Source of the DNA: Siphonodentalium dalli
Lineage: Eukaryota; Mollusca; Scaphopoda; Gadilida; Siphonodentaliidae
Length of the DNA stretch: 64,000 nucleotides
Assembly: GCA_032622095.1 (NCBI GenBank)
Contig: CP136065.1
Span: 206,068,151-206,132,150, forward strand
Direction of reading: 5' to 3'
Below are positions 11,949 through 23,620 of this stretch, in pieces (within the stretch, counting starts at the first letter, position 1; every line of letters begins with the position of its first letter). Below the pieces are notes generated by a model. The model worked only from the letters and a program-made list of their open reading frames with translations, ran no database searches and was not told the origin of the DNA. The position numbers were made by a program, and so were the translations under genes.

Positions 11949-14405
11949 ATTCTCCCCGGCTTATAGAAAATGCCACACTGGTTTGACGCCTGCATGAGGA
12001 AAGTCCATCGAAAATAGTCAAGCAGAGAACTATGAAGAAAGTCCATTAACAGTCAATTTCAAGTAGAAAAGTACGAAAACATAACGAACCAGAGTCTGCA
12101 ATCCCATATCGAGTATGTGGTTTAGTTACCCTTGCGGATCGGAGAATTACTGACTGTTACTTCCGTGTTGAGTATTGTCACGAGACACAGTAGTTGTTTC
12201 ATCTTCAACTACATCATCATTAGAAATATTGTCAACATTCTGAGTAGATACCTCCTTTTCGTCTGTTCATTGAGAAAAATGTGCATATGCGGGATTTGCT
12301 TTTGTCAGTTCTACTTCATCCACCAGTGGTTAATTTTTGCTGGATCTCACGAATCTTCGGAGAAGTACAGGTCCTGGTGAATTGAGCCATGCATGATGGT
12401 AGGAAGTGCAATGAGATGAACGACGTGACAATTGGAAAAACTTTATGTGGTGTCATGTTTGATAACAATGACCTGGTGGAATGTAGAGCATCGGGTAGAA
12501 CAAGCGCCCTCTGAGAAACAAGCATATCATTGGACTTCAGAACAAGATAAACAGCTCACCAGGTGATACCATTGTACCGTTCAACCTAAGAATGCATATC
12601 GGATAGTATGGTGTTGACTTGCTAGTCGCTATACCTCGTTGTGTCAAGTAATCTCTAAACTCTCGCGATATGAATGAACAACCCCGTTCAGAATGCACAA
12701 ATCTAGCTATTCCACACAAACCCATTATGTTATCCAAACACTTGATAACTGTGGACGTATGCATGGCTGGACATGGAAAGCCGAACGGAAATCTCGAAAA
12801 TTCATCCACGACTGTTAATATATGTACATTTCTTGAATAGGACGACAAAGGTGCTTTAAAGTCTATGCTGAGGTGCTCCATTGGCTGAGAAGCTTTGATG
12901 ATCGTTCGTGGCGATTAGAGTTTGAGTTCGGCACAAATTATGTTTCTGTTAGTAGAGAATGGAAGGTTTTTGAACGAAAAAGAAATGAAGTAATTGTGTC
13001 ACACATTGGTGACAAATGGCCTTATGTATTTCGCCCACACCATTGAAGCGCAGAATGCACGTGTGACAGAGTCTGGTGCCACATTGTCTTTCCCCGGTCG
13101 GCACTGAATGGAATAATAAAATGATGCCAATTCCGTCCTCCAAAGCTGAATCTTTTGCTTTTTATCTTCGTCCTTCTGTCAAGCAAAAACGCCAATGAAC
13201 GTTGATCTGCGATTAGTTCAAACTGTCTGCCTGCTTAAATTGTCGCCACTTCCGGACTTCCCCAATGATAGCCTCCTTTTGAAAAGCAGGATAATGAGTT
13301 TCATATCCCTGAAGTGTCTTTGACATGAAAGCTGCAGGGCGTCCTCCTCGTTCAGAGTGACTGATATAGCAACATCAGATTCATCACATTCAACGACGAA
13401 GAGTAGGTTTTCACATATAGAGTGAAGAGTAACCTTGCTCGTGCTTTAAGTTATTTAATGCGGTGATTTTGTCTTCATCGAGCGGGAAGGAGGAAGCATT
13501 AACCAGTGTCTGTATTTTGTCTGACAAATTGGGCATCCATAGTAAGTAAACATGCACAGAGCTCTTCGGAGTGAAGCAGTATCTTTTGGTAGAGGAAATT
13601 CCTGGAGGATTCTACCTGGATCAGGTTTGATTGTTTCTTTGCTGATGCAATAGCCAATAACCTGAAGAGCAGACGCTCATTCCACCGACATGTCACGGTT
13701 TAGTCAGGTGACGGTGATCAACTGCATTAAGGAACTTCTGATCATTTTCATTAAGTGGTCTTGATCATGACCTGTGATTGTTACATTTTCCAAGTAAGGT
13801 AAATTGATAAAGACCATTGGCATAAAAACCAGTGAACTGTCTCTCGCACCACTCCTTGATGGGAATCTGATGATAGGCACTTTTAAGGTCATATGTATAA
13901 TACGTGCTGTATTGAGCAAGCTTATTAAAGACATAGTATCCACTTGTTCGGGTGCATGAAACTGATAAATCAGTTAGTCAGGTGCTATGCCAACTGGATG
14001 AATGTAGCATTCTACTAGCATTGCCGAAAATCTCAAGCAAATCGACCGTACCACTCCATAGCTCATTGTCTGAACTATACGCTCAATTGTAAATATTTAC
14101 TTCTCGATTCGAGACGCAACTATCAGCGATAAACAAACGAAAACGATTTCGGCGTCGAGACTCACTGCATTTAATTAATAGATAACAATGACGGTGTGTG
14201 TTGTCATTTTTGTAATATTTGTAAAAATAACTACTTTGAGCAAAATTATTCTCCATTTCTATTTTGTCACCCTATCGGAGTGTTTCACATCACTTTAACT
14301 ATATTGTCAATCTTTGGCAATGGGTAAGCATCGAGTTCTGAATATAAGTTTATGGTTTGAGAGTAGTCCACACACATCGTTTCTTAACACACTCACCAGT
14401 CGTGC
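11949..14405 (-). pseudogene. Ty3/gypsy (Mag/K02A2.6-like) pol relic
   Basis: A decayed pol region on the minus strand, broken by frameshifts and stops, read here from high to low coordinates. The N-terminal reverse transcriptase with a YPLP motif is at about 14300-14400. The RT core with an AYHQIPI motif lies at about 13700-13924, where the YLDD-type catalytic box reads YLEN. RNase H follows (VECDES near 13380-13400), then an H2C2-type zinc region (about 12900-13100), the integrase core (12540-12885) and the C-terminal tail (about 12140-12525, SLLSNMTPHKVF, VDEVEL). The integrase begins with the usual LSIDFKAPL and VVDEFSRFPF, but the second catalytic Asp appears as Glu (HSERG). A GGGGAGAA tract and TGTGATG at 11949 look like the polypurine tract and the 3' LTR start. 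gag, protease and the 5' LTR are not seen. It is dead, and further interrupted by a MITE at 13929-14294. Confidence 0.85.
13925..14298 (+). mobile_element. Family C MITE, intact, inserted in gypsy RT
   Basis: 366 bp between two TTAA copies (13925-13928, 14295-14298). Ends AGACATAGTATCC and, on the other strand, AGTGATGTGAAACACTC. The gypsy reverse-transcriptase frame stops at one side and resumes at the other. Removing the element plus one TTAA brings the frame back into register, so the insertion point and the TTAA duplication are secure. It carries no coding capacity. Confidence 0.9.
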
Positions 14406-15010
14406 ATCAGTACTCTATGGATGCTCAAATGCTCGAGCCAGTACAGCAATGTACCTACTTCGGAGTGGAAATCACGTCAGACATGTCGTGGCGTGCACAT
14501 TTTAACAAAATAACAACATAGGCCAATAAAACGACGTAATATCGGTGGACGTCATAAAAAAAATGCAAGCATATAATATTCTTGAACGACCTCAACTTGA
14601 ATACGCTTGTACTGTATGGGACCCATATCGTCAATACCAAATCGATCAATTGGAAAAAAATACAACTGTGAGCTGCCCGTTCTATATGCCGCGAGTATTC
14701 ACGTGATCGGGGACAATAACTACGCATTTAGCTTAACTAGAATTACCACCACTATACAGAAGGCGGTGGATGAAAAGACGTTCATATCCCGCAAAGCACG
14801 AAAAGACAGCAACAACGATACATAACCACTTAATTCATCAGTCAAGTGAAAACAGGACACCATCCAAAAAAAATATATTCCATTGCAGCCAGTTCACGAC
14901 TTCTACAAGTTCAGTTTCTTTTGCCGGACTATCAGTGATTGGAACAGCAGAAACTGGCTGAATTTGCACGATCTTCACGGGAGTGAAGATTTCAAGAAGA
15001 ACTGACTCGT
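14406..15010 (+). pseudogene. Non-LTR retrotransposon RT C-terminal fragment (CR1/Jockey-like)
   Basis: A decayed, frameshifted C-terminal part of a reverse-transcriptase ORF. The landmarks in order are TYFGVEITSDMSWRAHFNKI (about 14451-14510), QLEYACTVWDPY (about 14593-14628), ARSICREYSRDRG (about 14675-14713), and FFCRTISDWNSRNWLNL (about 14920-14970). These match the thumb and C-terminal region of the CR1/L2/Jockey type. The 5' side is missing, as is usual for 5'-truncated insertions, and it abuts the gypsy relic directly. At least three frame changes and several stops are present. Family-level assignment is tentative. Confidence 0.8.
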
Positions 15011-15256
15011 TTATTTTCGATAATGTGCGGAAAAATGATAAATTGATGTCTCGACTGATAAACTCGTGTGATGGGCCAATGACCCTTTGTGCTTAACGAT
15101 GTAAATGTAAAACCAACGCTGGGTTTTGTGCAAACGATGCTAGCAAAGGAAGAACGTCAGCTTGAACTTTTATTGAATATTCAATGAGGAAAGAGTCATC
15201 CAGTCGGCCAGTCCTAATTGGCTTGACGTATTTAAGACATCCTGTCACTAACTCCC
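15011..15256. other. 3' flank of the non-LTR fragment
   Basis: Probably part element tail, part unique DNA. No poly-A or simple-repeat tail is clear. Confidence 0.35.
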
Positions 15257-15428
15257 GGCCATATTGGATCAACCAGGTCCGGGTCCGTGGTTTTAGTGCT
15301 ACAGGTCAAAGTTTTGGAGTAGCCTTCCATGCTACTCTAAAACTTTGACAACAGCACTAAAATCATGGAACCGGGGCTGGAAGAATTTCTGAAACCACGG
15401 AACGGAGCTGGATGAATCCTATACGGCC
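15257..15428. mobile_element. Foldback MITE with two nested inverted repeats
   Basis: Outer arms GGCCATATTGGATCAACCAGG..CCGTGGTTT and its complement (to GGCC at 15428) enclose an inner pair: TTTTAGTGCTACAGGTCAAAG at 15291 and its inverted partner ending at about 15365. There is no coding capacity. Confidence 0.7.
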
Positions 15429-16311
15429 GCGACCCAGTGCTCTCGCTTATTGACCTGCAATTCGTTGTAGCGTCTTATCGATAAGAAATACAGAACGCCT
15501 GTTGTTTACATTGAGATCAATGCTCAGAACTGAGTATATACCTCAACATAATTGCTCAGCGAAGTTTAGTGCGTTGTTTTATTTTTTTTATTTTTGGAGA
15601 GAATTGACATGACAAACAACATTTATTATTCGGCAACTAACCCAGCAGCCTCCGGGACTATACTTCGCATTATACTTGGACCAAAGACTGGTAAACTGCT
15701 GAAGCGTTTATCCACTACATATATCAGCCTCTTGGTAATAGTGAAACAGGCGCGTAAACAAATCTCGTTTCAAACATTTAATCATTCAACAAGATTGAAA
15801 TCGTATAAATTCAACATGAGATATACAACATATATGACAGTGCACAGAATGCAAAACTGAAAACATAAGCAAATAAACAGTGTTATCTGAAACATGGAAG
15901 AAGTGTGGTCGGTTCGGCATAACCACTCGTCGTGAAGTGATGTATACTGAAATAACGTTTATATATATTCTTAAAGAGGACAGTTTGATCAAATCCTAAT
16001 TTCTGTTTAAGTGCAAACTTAGTTATCTCATCCAATCACCACGGTTCACAGCAATAGGCAGATCTTTTACATTGATGTCACAAACTATATACTATAGTTT
16101 CAGTCAAATAACACGAAATTGTATTGAGGGTGGAGAAAATTTCCCAAGTGCCACACATTTAACCGAATACTTGTGCTGTTATGTGGTTTCTATGGCACAC
16201 TACACAAATTGTGGAGTTACCATTATCAATATCTAGGTCGTCTCCTTAGCTTTGGAAGGAATATTGGAAATCTCGATCTACACTAGCGACTGATACATCA
16301 GCATATCCTCG
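15429..16311. other. Unannotated sequence
   Basis: No gene or repeat recognised. Open frames around 15600-15990 overlap on both strands and lack protein features. Confidence 0.45.
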
Positions 16312-16445
16312 CGTAAATACGCTCATAATCGACTTATAACATGCAAATAGGTTCATAATCGACTTATAACATGTAAATACGTTCATAATCGACTTACAAC
16401 ATGCAAATAGGTTCACAATCGACTTATAACATGCAAATAGGTTCA
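16312..16445 (+). repeat. 30-bp tandem repeat, about 4.4 copies
   Basis: Unit TTCATAATCGACTTATAACATGCAAATAGG. It directly abuts a reverse family B copy whose edge reads AGGTTCATATTGGATTA, so the array probably arose from that edge. Confidence 0.9.
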
Positions 16446-16745
16446 TATTGGATTACTTGATTCTGAAGTAAGCAGATAATATCCGTTGTTTCGTTTTATT
16501 GTGCGGGCCATAGTGAAAGCACACTTTAAAGAGTGTACACCTGATAAGTCGTGAGTTGGTTTATTTATGCATTGTCCGCAAATAATGAACATATAATGAA
16601 GTGATTATGAGTCGATAATATGACTAAAACGATTTTAATTTCAGTTCATTATCGACTAAATATTATATAATTCTAAGCAGATTATCGTCCTAAATCAATT
16701 ATATTATAAGCAGATAATGTGCGGGTTTTCGGGACAATGGGCTGG
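16430..16745 (-). repeat. Family B dispersed repeat, reverse
   Basis: Right end GCAGATAATGTGCGGGTTTTCGGGACA is the reverse complement of the 3172 copy's left end. The core TTTCGTTTTATTGTGCGGGCC is present. Confidence 0.75.
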
Positions 16746-16924
16746 ATACATTACCAAATGTTCCGTTGCCGAAATCCTGCAATTCGACATTCATTGTGAT
16801 CTTTCATTTCTACACAAATAAGGAATGGATAATTCTTTAATAAAGATTAAAATTCATACACTTTCTTCTTTCAGTTAAGATCATTGGTGGACCATGTACT
16901 AAGTCGTACCCGTAGGTCGTCCAT

Positions 16925-17348
16925 TTAAACGGACATGGCTCATTCGAACCTCAAAATGTTGTCCACGGGTACGATATGTCGGTACGTACGAAATATTAAT
17001 ATGCCGACTTCATATGCTTTGAAAAACACTTGCGAAAATCAGCCATTTTCCAGCAGTTATCAATTTTTTGCACGAAATCAGACAAACGCTTTTTATTGCT
17101 ACCATATCAGGAATAGATTAACACGGACCGCTCTTTTCTGTTCCATGTCGTCAAATGGCTGTGTTTTTTTTTGGGACCCAAACACCTTGTTCGCAGTTGC
17201 AGTTTTCATTAGTTCAATGCGTCATTTTGGGTTACAGAATGCTTGTAGCAAGGTAGTTAAGATATTTATCGACCTTATTCGATACCGGAAAACATTCAAA
17301 AGCGAATAATATTTGTATTTTGGAGCGCAAACCGCCATGTGGCTTTAA
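16925..17348 (+). mobile_element. Family D MITE, full-length
   Basis: Bounded by TTAA at 16925-16928 and 17345-17348. Ends ACGGACATGGCT and, inverted, AGCCACATGGCGG. Related copies are at 6940-7259, 31580-32007, 32414-32690 and 48695-49080. A 124-codon open frame crosses it, but the other copies do not keep it open, so I do not call a gene. Confidence 0.8.
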
Positions 17349-17365
17349 AACATCACATACTACAG

Positions 17366-17976
17366 CCGCCCCAGTACGACCAGGACTCGTATACCACCCC
17401 TCCCAGGATGCACCGCACACCAAGCAAGGTGTCACATTAGGGGACTCTTATACCACCCCTCACAGGACGCACCGCACGCCCGACCAGGACTCATATATAC
17501 CACCCCTCCCAGGATGCACCGCACACCAAGTAAGGTGTCACATTAGGGGAGTCTTATACCACCCCTCAAAGGACGCACCGCACGCCCGACCAGGACTCAT
17601 AAACCACCCCTCCCAGGATGCACCGCACACCAAGCAAGGTGTCACATTAGGGGACTCTTATGCCACCCCTCACAGGACGCACCGCACGCCCGACCAGGAC
17701 TCATATACCACCCCTCCCAGGATGCACCGCACACCAAGCAAGGTGTCACAACAGGGGACTATTATGCCACCCCTCACAGGACGCACCGCACGCCCGGCCA
17801 GGACTCATATATACCACCCTTCCCAAGATACACCGCACACCAAGCAAGGTGTCACATTAGGGGACTCTTATACCACCCCCCACAGGACGCACCGCACGCC
17901 AGACAAAGACTCATATACCACCCCTCCCAAGATGCACCGCACACCAAGCAAGGTGTCACAACAGGGTACTCTTACA
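17366..17976 (+). repeat. Minisatellite, compound unit of about 104-110 bp
   Basis: Two alternating half-units: CCACCCCTCCCAGGATGCAC..AAGGTGTCACATTAGGGGACTCTTATA and CCACCCCTCACAGGACGCAC..CGACCAGGACTCATATA. The array stays open for 227 codons in one frame, only because it lacks stops. The unit resembles the CGGGATGCACCGCACGACAAAC..GTGCCACATTA end of family E (33900, 39370). Confidence 0.95.
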
Positions 17977-18003
17977 TCTCACCGTGGGGTGGTGGGCTTA
18001 TGA

Positions 18004-18946
18004 TATTCCCGGTCCACAAGGGGGTTACCAACTGATAGTTTTGCTGAAGGATACCACTATTCGGTTGAAGGATCGGGTCACTCGCGTCAGGGAAACATAA
18101 ATGGGAAGATGGGAGAGACTCCCTCGCGCCAGGGTTTCGCAATTTGTCAGACTTCGACGACAACATCTGAATCTACACGATTAGACAAATATACCCCCGA
18201 GCATCAAGCAAACCTGGTGGTAAGAATCTGTGGGCGTCATCGCTCGATCACTTCTTTCCCGACATTCCGACGTTGAATGACACGACGATCCCGTTAGGAC
18301 CAGATTTGATTAGCTCGTATCAGATCGCTGTATCTCGGCGATATACCGTGATAGATGGGAAATAATGAAGTGTTCATCAATGGCCGGAATCGGCTAATTA
18401 CAGAGGGATCTTCCGTGACGGACGAGACCAATAATTCTCAGCCCTCAACATGCGGGATATCGGATATTGCTGCGGGCATAAAGGTCACACACGGAGAAGA
18501 TGTATGAATACTTAATATAATGGCATTTCCAAGGAAGAGGTGAATGGATACGCATATCCACGATCACGCAATTGAACCTGCTTGTGCGTGTAACAGATCG
18601 CTGCACATAATATGCGTGGTACATAGATCGTTCACGTGCATCATACATTCAAACATTCGAAATGTACGCAGTACCGTATGTTAACAATATTTAAGGGGTT
18701 GATTCATTACTTTAAAAATTAATATAGTAGCATCACCAATTCTTGCCAATTATATGCTCTAACATACATTTTCATTATATAAGACTTTTAAAAATCTAGA
18801 GTAAACCCTTACTGCTATAATCTAAAAATAACACACATTAAAATTGCCTTCGATAATTATTCTCTACAAATAACTGTTAAAATGCTAGATAACTGACGAT
18901 AAGTTGAATTTTGCTCTTTAAATCTCAGAAATAGTAGCTAGCATAC
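18004..18946. other. Unannotated sequence
   Basis: 18060-18480 is CpG-richer and 18680-18940 is very AT-rich. No gene or repeat is recognised in either. Confidence 0.45.
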
Positions 18947-19021
18947 ATGTCGGAACGTAACATATACATACCGGGACGTAACATACATGCCGGGGCGTAA
19001 CATACATGCCGGGACGTAACA
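18947..19021 (+). repeat. Tandem repeat, about 20 bp x 3-4
   Basis: Unit ACATACATGCCGGGACGTA. Confidence 0.85.
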
Positions 19022-20230
19022 GCCGGTTTAGAGGGTGTCGCAGCCCCCTAACGTTGATAACGATTGCGCCGATGTGAAAAGAAATATTAGTTCCACACAG
19101 CTGGACTTTAGTTAAGACTTGATGCCACTGATTGACATGTATAGTAAACTGGACACCGTGTCTTAACTATAGCTAATGTTGATACCTCAGAATTATGTGA
19201 TATGTTTTTGCAACATGTGTGTAAATAGGTTCATACTGTACTTATTTTATTCTAATAGTGAGCTTATTCCCATTATTTCATTGAATAGCGGGCCGCATTG
19301 AAATTACATTATACAAAGAGTGAATCTGGTAAGTCGTGTCGATGAAAAAGGTAGAATAAATAATGTCAATATCGGGGGGGGGGGGGGTTCTGGAAAACAA
19401 TTGCACAAGGCCAAAACAAATATCCGACCTCAAGGTACTAACCCTCTTCTTGAATTGTTTTCCCTCAGTTTAATTTGGGACACACCACCTTATGCCATAT
19501 TTGACACTTTTTAAAGCTTTTTTACTTATTGTTTTACTAGGAATACCATTCCAAATGTATTCCTTGTTCACTCTTGTTTCAAATCCTGTTCCATTATCCA
19601 TTTTAGAAGTCATTAAATATATGTGCCATCCTACCAAACCATTTATGTTTCACCATTATTATTGACTACACAAATAAATGGCGTGAAACAATTATATCCC
19701 AATCTGCTTCAATCATACATGTATTAATATAGGTACTTTATTCTGTGAAACAAACTATGCATAAATCTGCCTAAACACCATATCTAACCCAACATAATTT
19801 TGAGCGTGTTATCTGGTGTTATTGTAAAAAATTTGCAGTGTTAAAACCAGGTGAATTCCATGTCCACTACTTGGGGAGAAATGGCATTTTAGGTGTGTAT
19901 TGTGTAGAAATGTGGTGACTGATCGGATGTCCAGAGCCAGTCAGTATGCTATATATAGAAACTATGGTTTGAAGTCTGGAAGGAAGAGGTGTACAACATA
20001 GTTTTAGCCCTGTGTTCACATTATGCTTGTACAGTACGCATGTCGTTCACTCGTGGCCAATCGTGTTATGGGGCTAATAGCCATATCCCGATGAGGTCCC
20101 ATGACAATGATAACTGAGTCAGGCCATGTCTCTATTAATTTAATATACATTTATTAATTTAAAAAAAAAAAAATATCGCCACTTACAAATATATATACAG
20201 GTATCACATCGGTCCCAGCGAAAACCAGCA
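19022..20230. other. Unannotated; contains a G14 run
   Basis: A run of 14 G lies at 19374-19387 and an A-run near 20161. No gene recognised. Confidence 0.5.
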
Positions 20231-20575
20231 TATTAGCTGCTTATAAAGAACTTGTGTTAGGTAGATAATCTGCGTAGAATGGCCTCATTTTGAGTCGTTA
20301 ATATGCTGAAAATGAGAGCATTTTAGTCACGTTATCGACTCATAATGTGGTGATTCTAAGCAGATCATGTGCGGACAATGAAATAAGTAAGCCAACCCAC
20401 GACTTTTCAGGTGTATGCTCTTTAACATATGTTTTGACTGTGGCCCGCGCCATAAAAAGAAATAACGGCTATGACTCCATTTTCTGCTTATATCAAAATC
20501 AAATAATCACATTATGTACCTATTTCACATTATAGGTCGATTATGTGCGTATTTGTGCGAGGATGTGTTGCATCG
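20231..20575 (+). repeat. Family B dispersed repeat, uninterrupted
   Basis: Contains the continuous stretch AATAATCACATTATGTACCTATTTCACATTATAGG, which shows the empty site for the insertion at 47912-48615. Confidence 0.8.
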
Positions 20576-22497
20576 TTCGCAGCCAGGGATAACCTGCTCA
20601 CTAAAACCTTCGTCCATAATGGCTCATATTTGAATATTCAACCTGCCCGACAATCTTCCCATGGATGCTGACCACTATATCAAGTTTTAATGAGGTAAAT
20701 TGTCCAGGTTAACCCTGAAACAGGTTCGATACGACATTGCCACCGTACATAAGGGAGATTGCCTAACTGTATAAGTGTGGCATAACATGTAATTTAATTT
20801 GTTTTGTAATCATTGACTCCAACGACTGATAACAATATACCTATAGACACAATAAAGCCAACATATTATTGCTTTAGTCCAGTATAACAATAACCCCGTG
20901 TTATTAACCGTTGTAGTACACAATTGGAATAACGCAAACACGAAACACGAAAAGTCGTTATTGTTTCGGGAGTTTTGTATTCTGTTTTATAGGCAAGCGC
21001 ACTTTATCAAGTGAATTAGCAAACACAAACTTGGCAACTTCGAGTGTCCAAAATGAGCTTAAATGGAATCTTAACCCGCAAAGTAAACCAGTATACGGCT
21101 CCAGTTTTCAACGAATCCATAAGTTTGATGATGAAGCTTCAATGTTGGAATATTAAGTTTCTGAAAAAATTGCCATGGACATCAATGTTAAAATAATCCA
21201 ACTCTGCGGTACCTTAAATAATGTTCAACAGTTGCAATGCTTTGGATACCTGGACATGACTGAATACTAACCCGCCCCGCAATGATCACGGCTCGACCTA
21301 TCTGAACTTTACCCCGCAGCACCAAAACATTTCTACGCTTTTACGGCGTGCGTGCGAATCCTTATTCCCACTTCGTGATGACGAACATCAAGGGCGGAAG
21401 CCTCTCATTTATTTAGTGTTAATCTCGGAGAAGTCCTATTCAGAATCAGTCACATCCAGGGGAATCATTAGTGTTCGTTTGTGGTGCTCTGATGAGATGG
21501 GATAATATAGAAAGATGGATCCGACACGTCACCCAACACGGTTTCGTTCCGATTGATCCCCATTAATTCCATTGAGAGCGGATTGTTAATGTGGTGCGCG
21601 ATCCCCGTGGTAGCAACAACCATACTTAGAAAATCCATTACGTATCGGAATATATCACAAACTTTGGCACATTCATCGAAACAATGAAACAAAGATTACT
21701 GTATTCCTACACCCGAGAATGACACGATATCACGACATGTCGGGAATGTTGATTCCACTAAATAACTTAGAGAACACAAAATAAGTTTGTCTCTTTGACA
21801 CAAAACTCTATATATATCAAACTGATGGAAGTTTTTGCTTAAAAAGATAAAACCACGCTAACAATATAGTCACATCGATTAGAGATGCGCGAACTTCATT
21901 AGAAACTATTTGGACGAATTCCAAATACAAACCGATACAGTTCCGCGATTCTATGGTCTGTACCCAGCTATACTCATACTGCAGCAGAATTTGAACAAAA
22001 AAGGCACGGGCGGGGTTCGTTGCAGAAATACTCATATCTGGTCAAATCGCCTCGAGTATTTTTAACCGTGTAGCTGCCAACATGTTGACCACACAGAAAT
22101 TCCAAGCTTTATGGTGCAGGTGCATGGTGGGTGTAAAAAGCCGACTATTTATTCAGAACCCCGGACAGTTCAGGTCAACGGAGCATATTATCTGAAACAT
22201 GATCGGTACATGTTCTCTATGCCGCTCAATGCTTGCGCGCCATTGTCATTAAATTAACCCTCTGCTCGTCTAATTGTCACTGTTGACCGAACTTTCTGCC
22301 AATATTGAGACTTTCCCCTAATATGGCAAATTGCGGCACGTGAAGACACTATTAATTTGTTCTGTTGAACTGCAGACGGTACTGATTATTATCAATTATA
22401 TCTTCTTTGATTGGGACATGGGCGTTCCCAACATTGGCAACGACATGAACAAATTACCGCCTTAAATGTCCCCTGTAGATAGACCATATTCGGCATA
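20576..22497. other. Unannotated sequence
   Basis: No recognised gene. A 74-codon open frame at 21468-21692 (minus) begins MFHCFDECAKVCDIFRYV, but there are no splice or family clues. Confidence 0.4.
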
Positions 22498-23181
22498 TAG
22501 TCCAGTGAATTTAGTTCTACCCAGAACTAATTGCAACGGATTTTTTATTGCTGGAATAGGTACATAAACCTTCCATAAACAACATACTAAAAATCAGCAA
22601 AAATCGGAATATAAGACTAAGGATAAGACACACATTTTTCTTTGAGAATATAATCTTCTTAATCATATATGCACATACTAATAATAATTGTTTGTATTTA
22701 ATCTAGTCAGGAAATTACTAAAACACTGAAAAGGCCCTTCAGTTTGCTCTAGTTTTTTAAATAATTAACCATAAAATACGACATTTGGCTCATTCTGCGA
22801 AATTGATGCCCCGAAATCAGGTAAACTCGCCTTTTTGAAGGCACACAACATGAAAAATACTTAACGAATCTGGAAATGGTTTTCAGTTCTGGATTCAGGA
22901 AATTGAGGTCGATAAAATAGCCATGATATTTGTAGGATTTGTGAATTTAATTTTTTTGATATACATGAAAATCCATAAATTGATGATTTTAAAAAATGTT
23001 CCCAAATTTATTTCACGAAATTCACGAAATTTCCCTTTTGCCGATTTTTGCTGATTTTTATAATGTTGTTTACGGAGGGTTTATCTACTTATTCCAGCAA
23101 CAAAATATTTTGCAATTAGTTCTGGGTTTGGCATTTTTCTGGACTAATTAGTTCTAGGTTTGGCATTTTTCTGGACTAATA
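22498..23181. mobile_element. Non-autonomous element with about 105-bp inverted ends
   Basis: Left arm TAGTCCAGTGAATTTAGTTC..AAAAATCAGCAAAAATCGG (22498-22611). The right arm is its inverse (23036-23146). It ends with a duplicated GGTTTGGCATTTTTCTGGACTAAT block at 23125-23180. The interior is AT-rich and non-coding. Confidence 0.8.
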
Positions 23182-23262
23182 GTGGTGTTAAAATAACGAC
23201 GTTTGATCGATCATGAGAACAAAGAAATGTTGACAATTAGTTTTATTTAGCAGATATATATA

Positions 23263-23620
23263 GAATACTATTAGGGCCAGTTCCTAATGGCGCTTTCGGC
23301 GCGCGCCGAAAGCGACAAAAGTGCGCCATTATATATAGTAACGCGCCGAAACATACGCTAATGGCGCACTTTTTGTCGCTTTCGGCGCGCGCCGAAAGCG
23401 CCATTAGGAAGTGGCCCTAATAGTATTCCTAATGGCGCTTTCGGCGCGCGCCGAAAGCGACAGATAGTGCGCCATTAGTAACGTGCCGAAAGCGACAAAA
23501 TGTGCGCCGTTACGGCGCACATTTTGTCGCTTTCGGCGCGCCGAAACATGCGCTAATATCGCACATTTTGTCGCTTTCGGCGCCGAAAGCGCCATTAGGA
23601 AGTGGCCCTAATAGTATTCC
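23263..23620. mobile_element. CpG-rich double foldback element
   Basis: Outer ends GAATACTATTAGGGCCA and, inverted, TGGCCCTAATAGTATTC. The interior is built from inverted copies of CTAATGGCGCTTTCGGCGCGCGCCGAAAGCGACA. A second copy of the end (GTGGCCCTAATAGTATTCCTAATGGCGC) sits in the middle near 23410-23440, so two units are fused. It is sharply richer in GC and CpG than all the DNA around it. Confidence 0.85.

Noticed and set aside
16935-17309. 124-codon frame, with a related frame in the copy at 31669-31965
   Set aside because: Similarity follows the family D DNA; the other family D copies break it, and there is no domain.
17320-18003. 227-codon open frame, the longest in the window, rich in His, Pro and Thr
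   Set aside because: It crosses the end of a family D MITE into a minisatellite. The frame is open because the repeat unit has no stops, and overlapping frames are open too.
21468-21692. 74-codon minus-strand frame with plausible protein composition
   Set aside because: No splice signals, homologue or partner exon could be identified.
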